Below the pieces are notes generated by a model, which was not told where the DNA came from, ran no database searches, and was given only the letters and a program-made list of their open reading frames with translations. Below, piece by piece: positions 30,743 to 37,573 of a DNA stretch of 38,947 nucleotides. Within the stretch, counting starts at the first letter, position 1. Each line of letters starts with the position of its first letter. The stretch lies in NCBI GenBank assembly GCA_002310235.1, contig DBYO01000002.1, positions 1 through 38,947 of the forward strand, read 5' to 3'. Position numbers and translations under genes: made by a program. This DNA is from Bacteroidales bacterium UBA1184 (GTDB taxonomy: Bacteria; Bacteroidota; Bacteroidia; Bacteroidales; ML635J-15).

Positions 30743-32194
30743 TTATTCTGGAAGATTGTCAAGTATCTGTTCATTCTCGTAATCTACACCATTGTATGTG
30801 CCACCAGTTTCAACAAATACATTGCCTGCGTTGCAGCCTGTAAATGTATTGCCGCTGTGGGTAATGCTGTTCATATTGTCGATGTCATCGAGAGCGATGC
30901 CATAGTGACGGCAGTTGCCAAAGGTGCAGTTTGTCAAGGTAAGACGCGAACCGTTCCAGAAAGAAAGACATGCGCTCCAGAATCCTGCTTCATTTTCTCC
31001 GCAGTTTCCTATCTTGCAATAATTCATTATCGAAGATTCTTTTTGGCTGTGGTACCTTATACCTTTCCAGTAACCGATTTCGTCTTCCATACCACGGAAA
31101 ACAATAGGTTCTGCTGCTGTACCGTTTGCGATTAAAGCACTTTCTTCAGCAATACGAATCTCTTTCTCACTGTTAACATAAAATTCTGTACCTGCTTCGA
31201 TGGTAAGTTTGTAACCGCCAGAAACACTTATACCATAGTCAATATAGTAAGGTATTGGGAGTTTTTTTATCGTGGTGTTCTCTGTCAAATCAATACCACT
31301 GCAATATGCTGCAACAAAATTCTTGGTGTTGTTACTGAATGTATTGTTGGCAGTAAGGTCGAACAATGAGCACCAGTCACCACTTATTATAGGGTATTTT
31401 GCACAGTTCTTTATGGTATTACCTTCGAAAGCTATAAGTTTTGCTTCGTAATCCAAGTCCATACCGCAACCAAGAGAACCATCGATTGTGCAGTTTCTCA
31501 TTGAAAGCTTGGCTCCCTGAACATCTACGACAGCTGACCATTCGTAGTCGCTTGTTCCGCCACGGATAAACTCAACATATTCCCATACGTTGTCAGTGCG
31601 TTTCGATGATATTTGAATACGGTCCCAAGAACCATTGTTAACATTGTTTGTCGGACCTACAAACTTGATAGGTTTGTCGGCTGTACCAACCATGCGCAGA
31701 CCAGCATTTTCACCAATAGTCATACCTCCGTTGACTCCTGTAAACATGATGGTAACACCTGGCTCAATTGTCAGCAATGAATTGCCGTTGACATAGATAC
31801 AACCATCAACGATATAGTCAATCGGTAGACCAAGGTCCGGCCAAGTGGTGTTTTCGTCAATGTTTCCGCTGAAATTTACAGCAGTTCCGCTTCCTCCGCC
31901 TTGTCCGCCTCCGTTAGGATTGTTGGAGAAGATTGCCTGATAGGTCTTGTCACCATTTACAACAACTGTACGTGGGTTGTCGGTGTTTTCGTCGTCCCAC
32001 TTGATGAAATAGTAGCCAGCTGCTGGGATTGCTGTGATTGCAATTTCCGAATTTGCAACATAAGTACCGCTTCCAGTTGCAGTTCCCCAATCACTGTTGT
32101 TTGAGGTCACTGTGATAGTGTATTCTTTTACACATGAATTCATTGCAAGTATTCCTAAAAGGAATGTTGTTGCGATAACTAATAATCGTTTCAT
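30743..32194 (-). CDS. Beta-helix lipoprotein with divergent InlB B-repeat
   Basis: A 483-aa surface lipoprotein. Signal peptide with lipobox LAMNSC (Cys21); one divergent InlB B-repeat at about 24-90 (ITVTSNNSDWGTATGSG... YYFIKWDDENTDNPRTVVV... YQAIF); a Gly-rich linker (NPNGGGQGGGSG); then a right-handed parallel beta-helix from about 110 to 470. The helix has recurring turns such as LTIEPGVTIMF, ISVSGGYKLTIEAGTEFYV, LSMRNCTIDGS and LTLTNCTFGNC. The LTIEPGVTI and LTIEAGTEF turns are internal duplicates, so the helix is probably two related halves. Proteins of this layout may bind or cleave polysaccharide, but no catalytic residues can be assigned. It is divergent from the histidine kinase gene, whose system might sense its ligand (inference). 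Confidence 0.85.
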   Translation of the reverse strand: MKRLLVIATTFLLGILAMNSCVKEYTITVTSNNSDWGTATGSGTYVANSEIAITAIPAAGYYFIKWDDENTDNPRTVVVNGDKTYQAIFSNNPNGGGQGGGSGTAVNFSGNIDENTTWPDLGLPIDYIVDGCIYVNGNSLLTIEPGVTIMFTGVNGGMTIGENAGLRMVGTADKPIKFVGPTNNVNNGSWDRIQISSKRTDNVWEYVEFIRGGTSDYEWSAVVDVQGAKLSMRNCTIDGSLGCGMDLDYEAKLIAFEGNTIKNCAKYPIISGDWCSLFDLTANNTFSNNTKNFVAAYCSGIDLTENTTIKKLPIPYYIDYGISVSGGYKLTIEAGTEFYVNSEKEIRIAEESALIANGTAAEPIVFRGMEDEIGYWKGIRYHSQKESSIMNYCKIGNCGENEAGFWSACLSFWNGSRLTLTNCTFGNCRHYGIALDDIDNMNSITHSGNTFTGCNAGNVFVETGGTYNGVDYENEQILDNLPE

Positions 32195-32274
32195 ACTATT
32201 TAAGATTTTTAAAATTAGACATTTATGAATTTCAACTTTATCGAAACAAAGATCTTGCCGAATGAAGATTTTGG

Positions 32275-32300
32275 CAACCCCCCATTTGGGGGATTTTTTC
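32275..32300 (+). terminator. G/C hairpin with T-tract in the divergent promoter region
   Basis: CCCCC, a short ATTT loop, GGGGG and then ATTTTTTC make a terminator-like structure on the plus strand. No plus-strand gene ends here, and the histidine kinase promoter lies downstream, so it may insulate that promoter or be an old terminator. Confidence 0.45.
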
Positions 32301-32323
32301 TAGGTATTTTTATTTAATTTTTA

Positions 32324-32331
32324 TAATTTTG
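32324..32331 (+). promoter_or_regulatory. Candidate -7 box of the two-component operon
   Basis: TAATTTTG matches TAnnTTTG and lies 11 bases before ATG 32343, implying an almost leaderless mRNA. No TTG is found 19 bases upstream. Confidence 0.4.
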
Positions 32332-32342
32332 CGTCATTGATA

Positions 32343-34256
32343 ATGATGAAGTTTGTATCACATATCGTTGTCTTGCTTTGTCTGTCGGGCATTTGTTTGG
32401 CTGGATATGGTCAGTATTCCGACCATCGCAACAGGAATGTCGATTCGCTCGAGATGGTGCTGAACGGCAGCAATCCGCCCCAAGGCAAAGACCTGATGAA
32501 GGTGTATAACAACCTAATGTGGGGCTATCTGAATACCGATGGGGCAAAGTCGCGGCAATATGCCCTAAAGGCTATAGACCTGTCGTACGAGGAGGATCTG
32601 CTCAACGCTCGTGCCGATGCATTGCGAGTCCTTGGACTAATCGCGTACGGCAACGACGATTATGATGAAGCTATCAATTACTACAATCGTGCTTTGGAGG
32701 TCTGCGACTCCATGAAAGATGATAGTCGCTACAGCGAGTCCGACATCGACGACAACTTGAGCGTTATATACGGTTCCATCGCCAATGTGTACAATATGCA
32801 GGACAAGACTCATCTTGCAATACATTATTATCAGCAAGCGCTTCCGATTTTTGAGAAGTACGGTTGGATGGAATCGACAGCCATACTCCATTATAATATA
32901 GGTGAATTGTACCATAGCATGGGCAATTCGGACGAAGCCCGCAGTAACTATCTTATGGCTGTAGATGCTGCACAAAAGTCGGGCGATTCGCTGCTTGTCG
33001 CCATGTCGCACAAGGGTTTGGTTGCGATATATAATGATGCTGGCGATATGGCAAAGGCCGAAGAGGCTGCAAATGTTAGCTATGAATATTACCGCAATCA
33101 TATAGAGGAGGAAAAAGGCGACTACATTGTGACTATCCTTGCGTTTGCGAGATTGCAGATGAATCATTACAAGGACTTGGACCGTGCCGAGGGATACATT
33201 TCGGAAGCATTGTCGCTGCTTGATGATGAGACAAGTTGGGAGACAAGAAGCAATGTCTATACCGCCTGCTGCGAACTGGCAATGGCGCGTAAGCAGTGGA
33301 AAAAAGCAGAGGAATATGCCCTTATGTCGCTCGAAGATGAATATGAAACTTATGATGATATTGGCATATACGTTTATCTGGCTCAGATATACGCCGAACT
33401 GGGAAATAATGAAGGCGTGAAGGAATATTCTGAAAAGATTTTCAGAGGAATGGCGCAGTTTGCCAATTCAAACTATCAGTCGGGGCTTTCGCAGATGGAA
33501 GTGCTGTACGAAACCGAGAAGAAGCAGGCTGCCATTGAGCAGTTGACACGAGAAAAACGGTGGTACGTAATTGGTTCGGTTCTGATAGGCTGCATAATGC
33601 TTCTGGTAGCATTGTTGTTTTTCCTGTTGTGGCGCAATGTGCGCAAAAACAGGCAGAATGCCATCGTCGTGGCAAAGTTGAGCGGTGAAGTAGCCGAGCG
33701 TGTGCGCATCGCCCGCGACCTGCACGACCGTATGGGTGGATTGCTGACAAGCATAAAAAGAAATTTGGAATACGCGGAAAATCCCGATGAGACAAAGTCG
33801 TCGATACAGGTTGCTAAGTCACAGACCGACGAGGCTATATGCGAGATGCGCAATGTCGCCCATCACTTGCTTCCCGAATCGTTGAAACGTTACGGCCTCA
33901 GGGTTGCCCTGCGCGACTATTGTCGCAGCATGAAGAATGTGTCATTCTCATTTGTAGGCGATGAGTCTGGGGTAGTTGTGAAGCACGAAGAAGCGGTGTA
34001 TTGCATAGTTTACGAACTTGTAAACAATGCCGTGAAAAATGCAGAAGCCGAACATATCCGCGTTCAGTTGTTTGTTGATGAAGACACTACTATCATCAAT
34101 GTAAGCGACGACGGCCGTGGCAACATTGAATTTAACGGCGAGGGTTCGGGACTTCGTAACATCAAGGCCAGAGCCGATGCTATTGGAGGAACGTTTAGCG
34201 TTTATTCGGAGCCAGGAAGGGGCAGCGAGATAAATGTCGAATTCAAAAACAAATAA
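32343..34256 (+). CDS. TPR-containing sensor histidine kinase (HisKA_3 type)
   Basis: A 637-aa membrane sensor. Signal-like N-terminus (IVVLLCLSGICLAGYG), then about six tetratricopeptide repeats in the periplasm (about 50-400; NARADALRVLGLIAYGNDDYDEAINYYNRALEV is typical), one membrane segment (408-430), and a cytoplasmic kinase. The phosphoacceptor His461 lies in RVRIARDLHDRMGGLLTSIK (HisKA_3, NarX/DesK type). The HATPase_c domain has an N-box ELVNNAVKNA (Asn562) and glycine loops DDGRGN and GSGLRNIKAR. The periplasmic TPRs suggest sensing of a peptide or protein. I chose ATG 32343 over an in-frame TTG at 32337. The cognate response regulator starts 12 bases after the stop. The ligand is unknown. 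Confidence 0.93.
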   Translation: MMKFVSHIVVLLCLSGICLAGYGQYSDHRNRNVDSLEMVLNGSNPPQGKDLMKVYNNLMWGYLNTDGAKSRQYALKAIDLSYEEDLLNARADALRVLGLIAYGNDDYDEAINYYNRALEVCDSMKDDSRYSESDIDDNLSVIYGSIANVYNMQDKTHLAIHYYQQALPIFEKYGWMESTAILHYNIGELYHSMGNSDEARSNYLMAVDAAQKSGDSLLVAMSHKGLVAIYNDAGDMAKAEEAANVSYEYYRNHIEEEKGDYIVTILAFARLQMNHYKDLDRAEGYISEALSLLDDETSWETRSNVYTACCELAMARKQWKKAEEYALMSLEDEYETYDDIGIYVYLAQIYAELGNNEGVKEYSEKIFRGMAQFANSNYQSGLSQMEVLYETEKKQAAIEQLTREKRWYVIGSVLIGCIMLLVALLFFLLWRNVRKNRQNAIVVAKLSGEVAERVRIARDLHDRMGGLLTSIKRNLEYAENPDETKSSIQVAKSQTDEAICEMRNVAHHLLPESLKRYGLRVALRDYCRSMKNVSFSFVGDESGVVVKHEEAVYCIVYELVNNAVKNAEAEHIRVQLFVDEDTTIINVSDDGRGNIEFNGEGSGLRNIKARADAIGGTFSVYSEPGRGSEINVEFKNK

Positions 34257-34268
34257 TTTTAGCTGAGG

Positions 34269-34880
34269 ATGATAAGTGTATTAATAGTTGATGATCATCG
34301 GGTTGTTGCTGAGGGACTGTCGAAGCTAATCGACGAAACCGGGGATGTGAAAGTTTTGGACATTGCCTGCACATTGTCCGAGGCAGAACATTTGGTCGAA
34401 GTTCACAAGCCACAGGTGCTACTCCTTGATGTAGCTTTGCCCGATGGTGATGGTATTGATGCCATTCCTCGTCTGTCGGCTATTAGTCCGTCGTCGCGTT
34501 TCATTATTTGTACAAGTTTTGCCGAGTCGGCGGTGATACACCGTGCTATGCATGGCGGTGCTCATGGATATATATTGAAAAGTACCGGTATGGACGAACT
34601 GCTGGAAGGAATTAGGAAGGTGGCTGAGTCTGGTTCGTTTATATGTGAGGAGGCTATGTCTCTTGTTGAAGATGATTCCGAAGTTCCGCCAACTCTTACC
34701 ATGCGCGAACGAGAAATTCTTCGGTTAATGGTCGACGGCTATACTATTAAGGAAATTTCTGATAAGTTGTGTCTGGCTTTCGAAACCGTGCATAGTTATA
34801 CAAAATGCCTGAGACGCAAACTAGGTTGCGCTAATACAGCTTCGCTGGTAAGAACAGCAATAGCAAGACATCTGGTGTAG
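34269..34880 (+). CDS. NarL/LuxR-family response regulator
   Basis: A 203-aa DNA-binding regulator, partner of the kinase upstream. REC domain 1-120 with the acidic pair Asp8/Asp9, phospho-acceptor Asp54 (LLLDVALPDGDG), Thr82/Ser83 and Lys104. The C-terminal LuxR-type helix-turn-helix (about 140-203) has TMREREILRLMVDGYTIKEISDKLCLAFETVHSYTKCLRRKLG, a full match to the four-helix family signature. Phosphotransfer from His461 of the kinase should drive dimerisation and promoter binding; target genes are unknown. It has a weak Shine-Dalgarno (TGAGG). The stop codon is separated by one base from the stop of the convergent nucleotidyltransferase gene, with no terminator between. Confidence 0.95.
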   Translation: MISVLIVDDHRVVAEGLSKLIDETGDVKVLDIACTLSEAEHLVEVHKPQVLLLDVALPDGDGIDAIPRLSAISPSSRFIICTSFAESAVIHRAMHGGAHGYILKSTGMDELLEGIRKVAESGSFICEEAMSLVEDDSEVPPTLTMREREILRLMVDGYTIKEISDKLCLAFETVHSYTKCLRRKLGCANTASLVRTAIARHLV

Positions 34881-34881
34881 T

Positions 34882-35598
34882 CTATTTTATCCCTTCAGAT
34901 TCTATTTTACGTATTACATCTATTTTCCCGACGTCAAGAACCTTGTTGTTGTCGTGTATGTATCCACCTATGCGGTGCGACTTTGATATTTTCAGCAGTT
35001 CGGGGATGATAGGGAAGGAGCCTTCGTTGTCGATGAGGTCGAAAATGCGGTAGTTGCATACATATATTCCACTGAAAGCCATTTCGTTGTAATTTTCTCG
35101 TTCGATTGTTATTATCGACTTGTCGTTTTTGAGGTCGCGCCATCCGCAAAGACGGTTTTCGGTGTCGAAAAGCAGATGCTTGGAACTTTCGCGGTGCATT
35201 ACGGCAAGGGTTGCGACATTTTCTGTCGTACAATGATGCTCGTATAGAGCCTTTAGGTCAAGATCTGAGAAAATGTCGACGTTGTGAATCAGAAAATTAT
35301 CGCCTTCGCAGAAGAATTTCTTTACGTTTTTCAGTCCGCCGCCGGTATTCAGCAATAGGTCACGTTCATCGGAAATCTCGATTTGTACGCCGAAGTCGTC
35401 GCTTTTCACGAAGTCGATAATTTGGTCGGCAAAATGGTGGACATTTACCACTATGTAGTCGAATCCGAATCCGCGCAGTTTTTCAATCTGGTGCTGAATC
35501 ATTGGTTTTCCGCTGATTGGAACCATTGCCTTTGGCATTGTATTGGTCAGCGGTGCGAGACGTGTGCCGAGTCCGGCGGCAAAAATCATAGCTTTCAT
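34882..35598 (-). CDS. MurU-like nucleotidyltransferase
   Basis: A 238-aa cytosolic sugar-1-phosphate nucleotidyltransferase. Signature GLGTRLAPLT (9-18) followed by MPKAMVPISGKPMI (Lys23) is the nucleotide-binding loop. NTGGGLKN (84-91) and the metal-binding HNVDIFSDLD (Asp108) are intact. It is nearest to MurNAc-1-phosphate uridylyltransferase (MurU) and heptose/mannose-1-P nucleotidyltransferases; the short length (no C-terminal beta-helix) favours the MurU group, used in peptidoglycan recycling. An AmgK-type kinase often sits next to murU, but none is present here, so specificity is tentative. Start: ATG 35598, not the upstream ATG 35619, because it opens directly with MKAMIFAAGLGTRL and lies after the -7 box. 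Confidence 0.88.
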   Translation of the reverse strand: MKAMIFAAGLGTRLAPLTNTMPKAMVPISGKPMIQHQIEKLRGFGFDYIVVNVHHFADQIIDFVKSDDFGVQIEISDERDLLLNTGGGLKNVKKFFCEGDNFLIHNVDIFSDLDLKALYEHHCTTENVATLAVMHRESSKHLLFDTENRLCGWRDLKNDKSIITIERENYNEMAFSGIYVCNYRIFDLIDNEGSFPIIPELLKISKSHRIGGYIHDNNKVLDVGKIDVIRKIESEGIK

Positions 35599-35616
35599 AA
35601 AGACATTAGTTTTGTG

Positions 35617-35624
35617 CAAAGGTA
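35617..35624 (-). promoter_or_regulatory. Candidate -7 box of the nucleotidyltransferase gene
   Basis: TACCTTTG on the minus strand matches TAnnTTTG, 18 bases before ATG 35598. It overlaps the longer frame upstream and supports the shorter start. A -33 box at ideal spacing is absent. Confidence 0.5.
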
Positions 35625-35727
35625 ATAAAAAAAGGCTTACAGGCTAAAAGTCTTGCAGGCTTGAAGTCTTTTTTGCTTTCGCCTTCTCTTCTTTTAGCCT
35701 TTTAGCCGAAAAAATCTTGCATCATCG

Positions 35728-35757
35728 TTGTTTGCTTTATTATTAATTGTATATTTG
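35728..35757 (+). promoter_or_regulatory. Promoter of the TerB/peptide/ATP-grasp operon
   Basis: TTG (35728-35730), then 19 bases, then TATATTTG (35750-35757) is a complete match to the Bacteroidetes consensus. The leader to ATG 35795 would be about 30 bases. No other promoter was found before the peptide or ligase genes, so all three are probably one transcript. Confidence 0.8.
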
Positions 35758-35794
35758 CATTGCAATTTTGCGCAGAATATTAAAAACAAATTTT

Positions 35795-36253
35795 ATGGAT
35801 AACACCAAATTTACGAAACAATTTGTTGCCTTGACAATGGCTACATTGAGAGCCGATGGCATCATCGAGCAGGTAGAACTCGACACTATCAAGGAACAGG
35901 CTGCCGACTTGGAGCTTGACATGGTAGAAGTTGAAAAGTTTATTGCTGAGGAAAACAACATTCAGCAGCACGTTGATATCGAAAAGTACATTAAGGAAGT
36001 TGGTGCTTCGGTAGAAAACCTTGGCGACAAGCACTGCATCATGGACGGCTGTATCCTTGTTGCTTTGTCGGACAAGATTCTCAAGGAATCGGAAGTTAAA
36101 GTGCTCAAGTTCGTATGCGAAGCCCTTGGTTTCTCGCTCGAACGCATGGTTCTCGACATTGCAATCATTGCACAGAACGACCGTAGCATAAAGATTGAAG
36201 GAAGCGACAGCAACTTCGACGAGATTATTGAAGATGAGGATTACAAAAATTAA
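35795..36253 (+). CDS. TerB-like domain protein, first gene of the graspetide-like operon
   Basis: A 152-aa acidic, all-helical cytosolic protein. Its TerB-like pattern is two related halves, each with an acidic loop: ADGIIEQVELDTIKEQAADL (D21, G22, E28) and ALSDKILKESEVKVLKFVCEALGF (D93, E98, E100). These give the DG-x-(I)-x4-E layout of TerB/DjlA-N-type domains, which bind divalent metal in some members. There is no signal peptide or membrane segment. The tail is very acidic (FDEIIEDEDY). I chose ATG 35795 because translation from 35747 would begin inside the promoter. It lies 12 bases before the peptide gene and so may bind the precursor or the ligase, or regulate the locus. I know of no established TerB role in RiPP synthesis. 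Confidence 0.75.
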   Translation: MDNTKFTKQFVALTMATLRADGIIEQVELDTIKEQAADLELDMVEVEKFIAEENNIQQHVDIEKYIKEVGASVENLGDKHCIMDGCILVALSDKILKESEVKVLKFVCEALGFSLERMVLDIAIIAQNDRSIKIEGSDSNFDEIIEDEDYKN

Positions 36254-36265
36254 AAAGTTATTGGT

Positions 36266-36508
36266 ATGAAAGCATATAATAGTCAGATAATGCCCTTGTT
36301 AATGAATTTCGTAGTTCCTACCGACATAGTAGAATATGTACCTACTGAATTCTCATACGATGATGCAAATCAGGTAACTTACGAAATGACAATCACCAGC
36401 ACCCGCAGCCTTCGTCACCCGAGTACACACAAGGGTGGTGAATATGTAGGCGTTGATGCTAAGAACGAAATCGACGACACCAAGAACAATCGTCACATGT
36501 GGTTCTAA
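36266..36508 (+). CDS. Putative graspetide (RiPP) precursor peptide
   Basis: An 80-aa peptide with no Cys and no signal peptide. It sits 12 bases after the TerB-like gene and 9 bases before an ATP-grasp ligase of the omega-ester type. The N-terminal half (FVVPTDIVEYVPTEFSYDDA) would be a leader. The C-terminal part is rich in possible ring donors and acceptors: T54, K56, E59, D64, K66, E68, D70, D71, T72 and K73 in STHKGGEYVGVDAKNEIDD followed by TKNNRHMWF. ATP-grasp macrocyclases join Ser/Thr or Lys side chains to Asp/Glu side chains, so several rings are possible. It lacks the microviridin core TxKxPSDx and the PFFxRFLE-like leader motif, and differs from the grasp-with-SPASM pattern. Being a substrate rests on position and composition, not homology. 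Confidence 0.75.
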   Translation: MKAYNSQIMPLLMNFVVPTDIVEYVPTEFSYDDANQVTYEMTITSTRSLRHPSTHKGGEYVGVDAKNEIDDTKNNRHMWF

Positions 36509-36517
36509 TCGCGTGCG

Positions 36518-37507
36518 ATGATTCTTATTTACACAAATAAGGAGGACACTCATCCTACCAATGTCATCAAGTACCTGAACGAGTGGAATATCCCTGTGTT
36601 CAGGCTGAACACCGAATGCATTCTTACCGATTACGAGTTCGAATGGTGGTGCGATGACCGGGGAGTCGATTTCTTTATAAGGAATACAAAGAACAATTTG
36701 CAACTTTATGGACATCAAATCACGGCGGTATGGGATCGCCGTGCTTTGGTTCCAGCCGAGTTGCCGATCCAAAGCGAACACGATGAGATTAACCGGCACA
36801 ACCTCGACGAGGCACGCGGTTTCTTGTCGTTTCTTCGTTATTATACCAAGGATATTTTTTCCATTGGCAGTATTGTTGAGGACCGCCCTGCCGATTCGAA
36901 GATGCTGCAGTTGCAGGTAGCGCGTTCCCTCGGAATGCCTACTCCCGACACTAGCTTTGCAAATACCAAGGAGGCTGTACTCAGGTTTGCAAGGAACTAC
37001 GACTACATTTCGCTCAAGTCGATTGTCGATAGCGGACTTTTCCTCGGTGGCGACAAGGAATATGTGTTCTTCTCCCAACGCATCAAGAGTAGCGACCTTG
37101 AAAATCAGCCCGACGAGGCCTTCTCGCAGACGGTAAGTTTTGTCCAGAACTATATCGACAAGAAGTACGAACTGCGCATTACGGTCGTGTGCGACGATGT
37201 GATTGCTTGCAAGATAGATTCGCAGTTGCAGTTGGAAACTACAGGAAAAATTGATTGGCGACAGGGCTACGAGCATGACCTGAAGCACGAAATTGTGGAA
37301 ATTCCAGACTTTGTTTCGGATTTCTGCCGCAAATTTTTGAAGCGGATGAAACTTAATTTCGGCTGCTTTGACTTTATTGTCACCCCCGACGATAAATACG
37401 TTTTCCTCGAGTGCAATCCCAACGGGCAGTGGCTGTGGATTGAGATTGTTACGGAGTATGACATATCAAAGGTAATTGCCAAGAATCTGGCAAAGATGGA
37501 GCGATAG
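36518..37507 (+). CDS. ATP-grasp graspetide macrocyclase-like ligase
   Basis: A 329-aa ATP-grasp ligase of the MvdC/MvdD family, which uses ATP to form side-chain ester or amide bonds in ribosomal peptides. Seen: N-terminal preATP-grasp domain (1-120, MILIYTNKEDTHPTNVIKYL); nucleotide lysines in DSKMLQLQVARSLGMPTPDT (K128) and YISLKSIV (K167); the family hallmarks YELRITVV (217-224), IDSQ (233-236) and DWR (246-248); and the metal-binding end FGCFDFIVTPDDKYVFLECNPNGQW with D285, E298 and N300. The ECNPNGQWLWIE string is characteristic of the graspetide ligases. Length is as expected (about 325 aa). No radical SAM/SPASM partner, GNAT acetyltransferase, protease or exporter is adjacent, so this is a minimal locus. 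A strong terminator follows. The substrate is presumed to be the peptide upstream. Confidence 0.92.
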   Translation: MILIYTNKEDTHPTNVIKYLNEWNIPVFRLNTECILTDYEFEWWCDDRGVDFFIRNTKNNLQLYGHQITAVWDRRALVPAELPIQSEHDEINRHNLDEARGFLSFLRYYTKDIFSIGSIVEDRPADSKMLQLQVARSLGMPTPDTSFANTKEAVLRFARNYDYISLKSIVDSGLFLGGDKEYVFFSQRIKSSDLENQPDEAFSQTVSFVQNYIDKKYELRITVVCDDVIACKIDSQLQLETTGKIDWRQGYEHDLKHEIVEIPDFVSDFCRKFLKRMKLNFGCFDFIVTPDDKYVFLECNPNGQWLWIEIVTEYDISKVIAKNLAKMER

Positions 37508-37523
37508 CCGTTGATGATAAGAC

Positions 37524-37558
37524 AAAAAAATAGGGACATCTAAATGTCCCTATTTTTT
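37524..37558. terminator. Bidirectional terminator after the ATP-grasp gene and the oadB-like gene
   Basis: A perfect 15-bp inverted repeat (AAAAAATAGGGACAT at 37525-37539 with ATGTCCCTATTTTTT at 37544-37558) with a 4-base loop. It serves both convergent genes and marks the end of the graspetide-like operon. Confidence 0.92.
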
Positions 37559-37573
37559 ATTGTTGGTATTCTA

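Noticed and set aside
36353..37288. A 311-codon minus-strand frame over the peptide and ATP-grasp genes
   Set aside because: It is a shadow of the ATP-grasp gene, whose plus-strand protein has clear family motifs; the antisense product has none.
36266..37507. Grasp-with-SPASM system
   Set aside because: That system needs a radical SAM/SPASM protein next to the ATP-grasp ligase; none is present, and the peptide is different.
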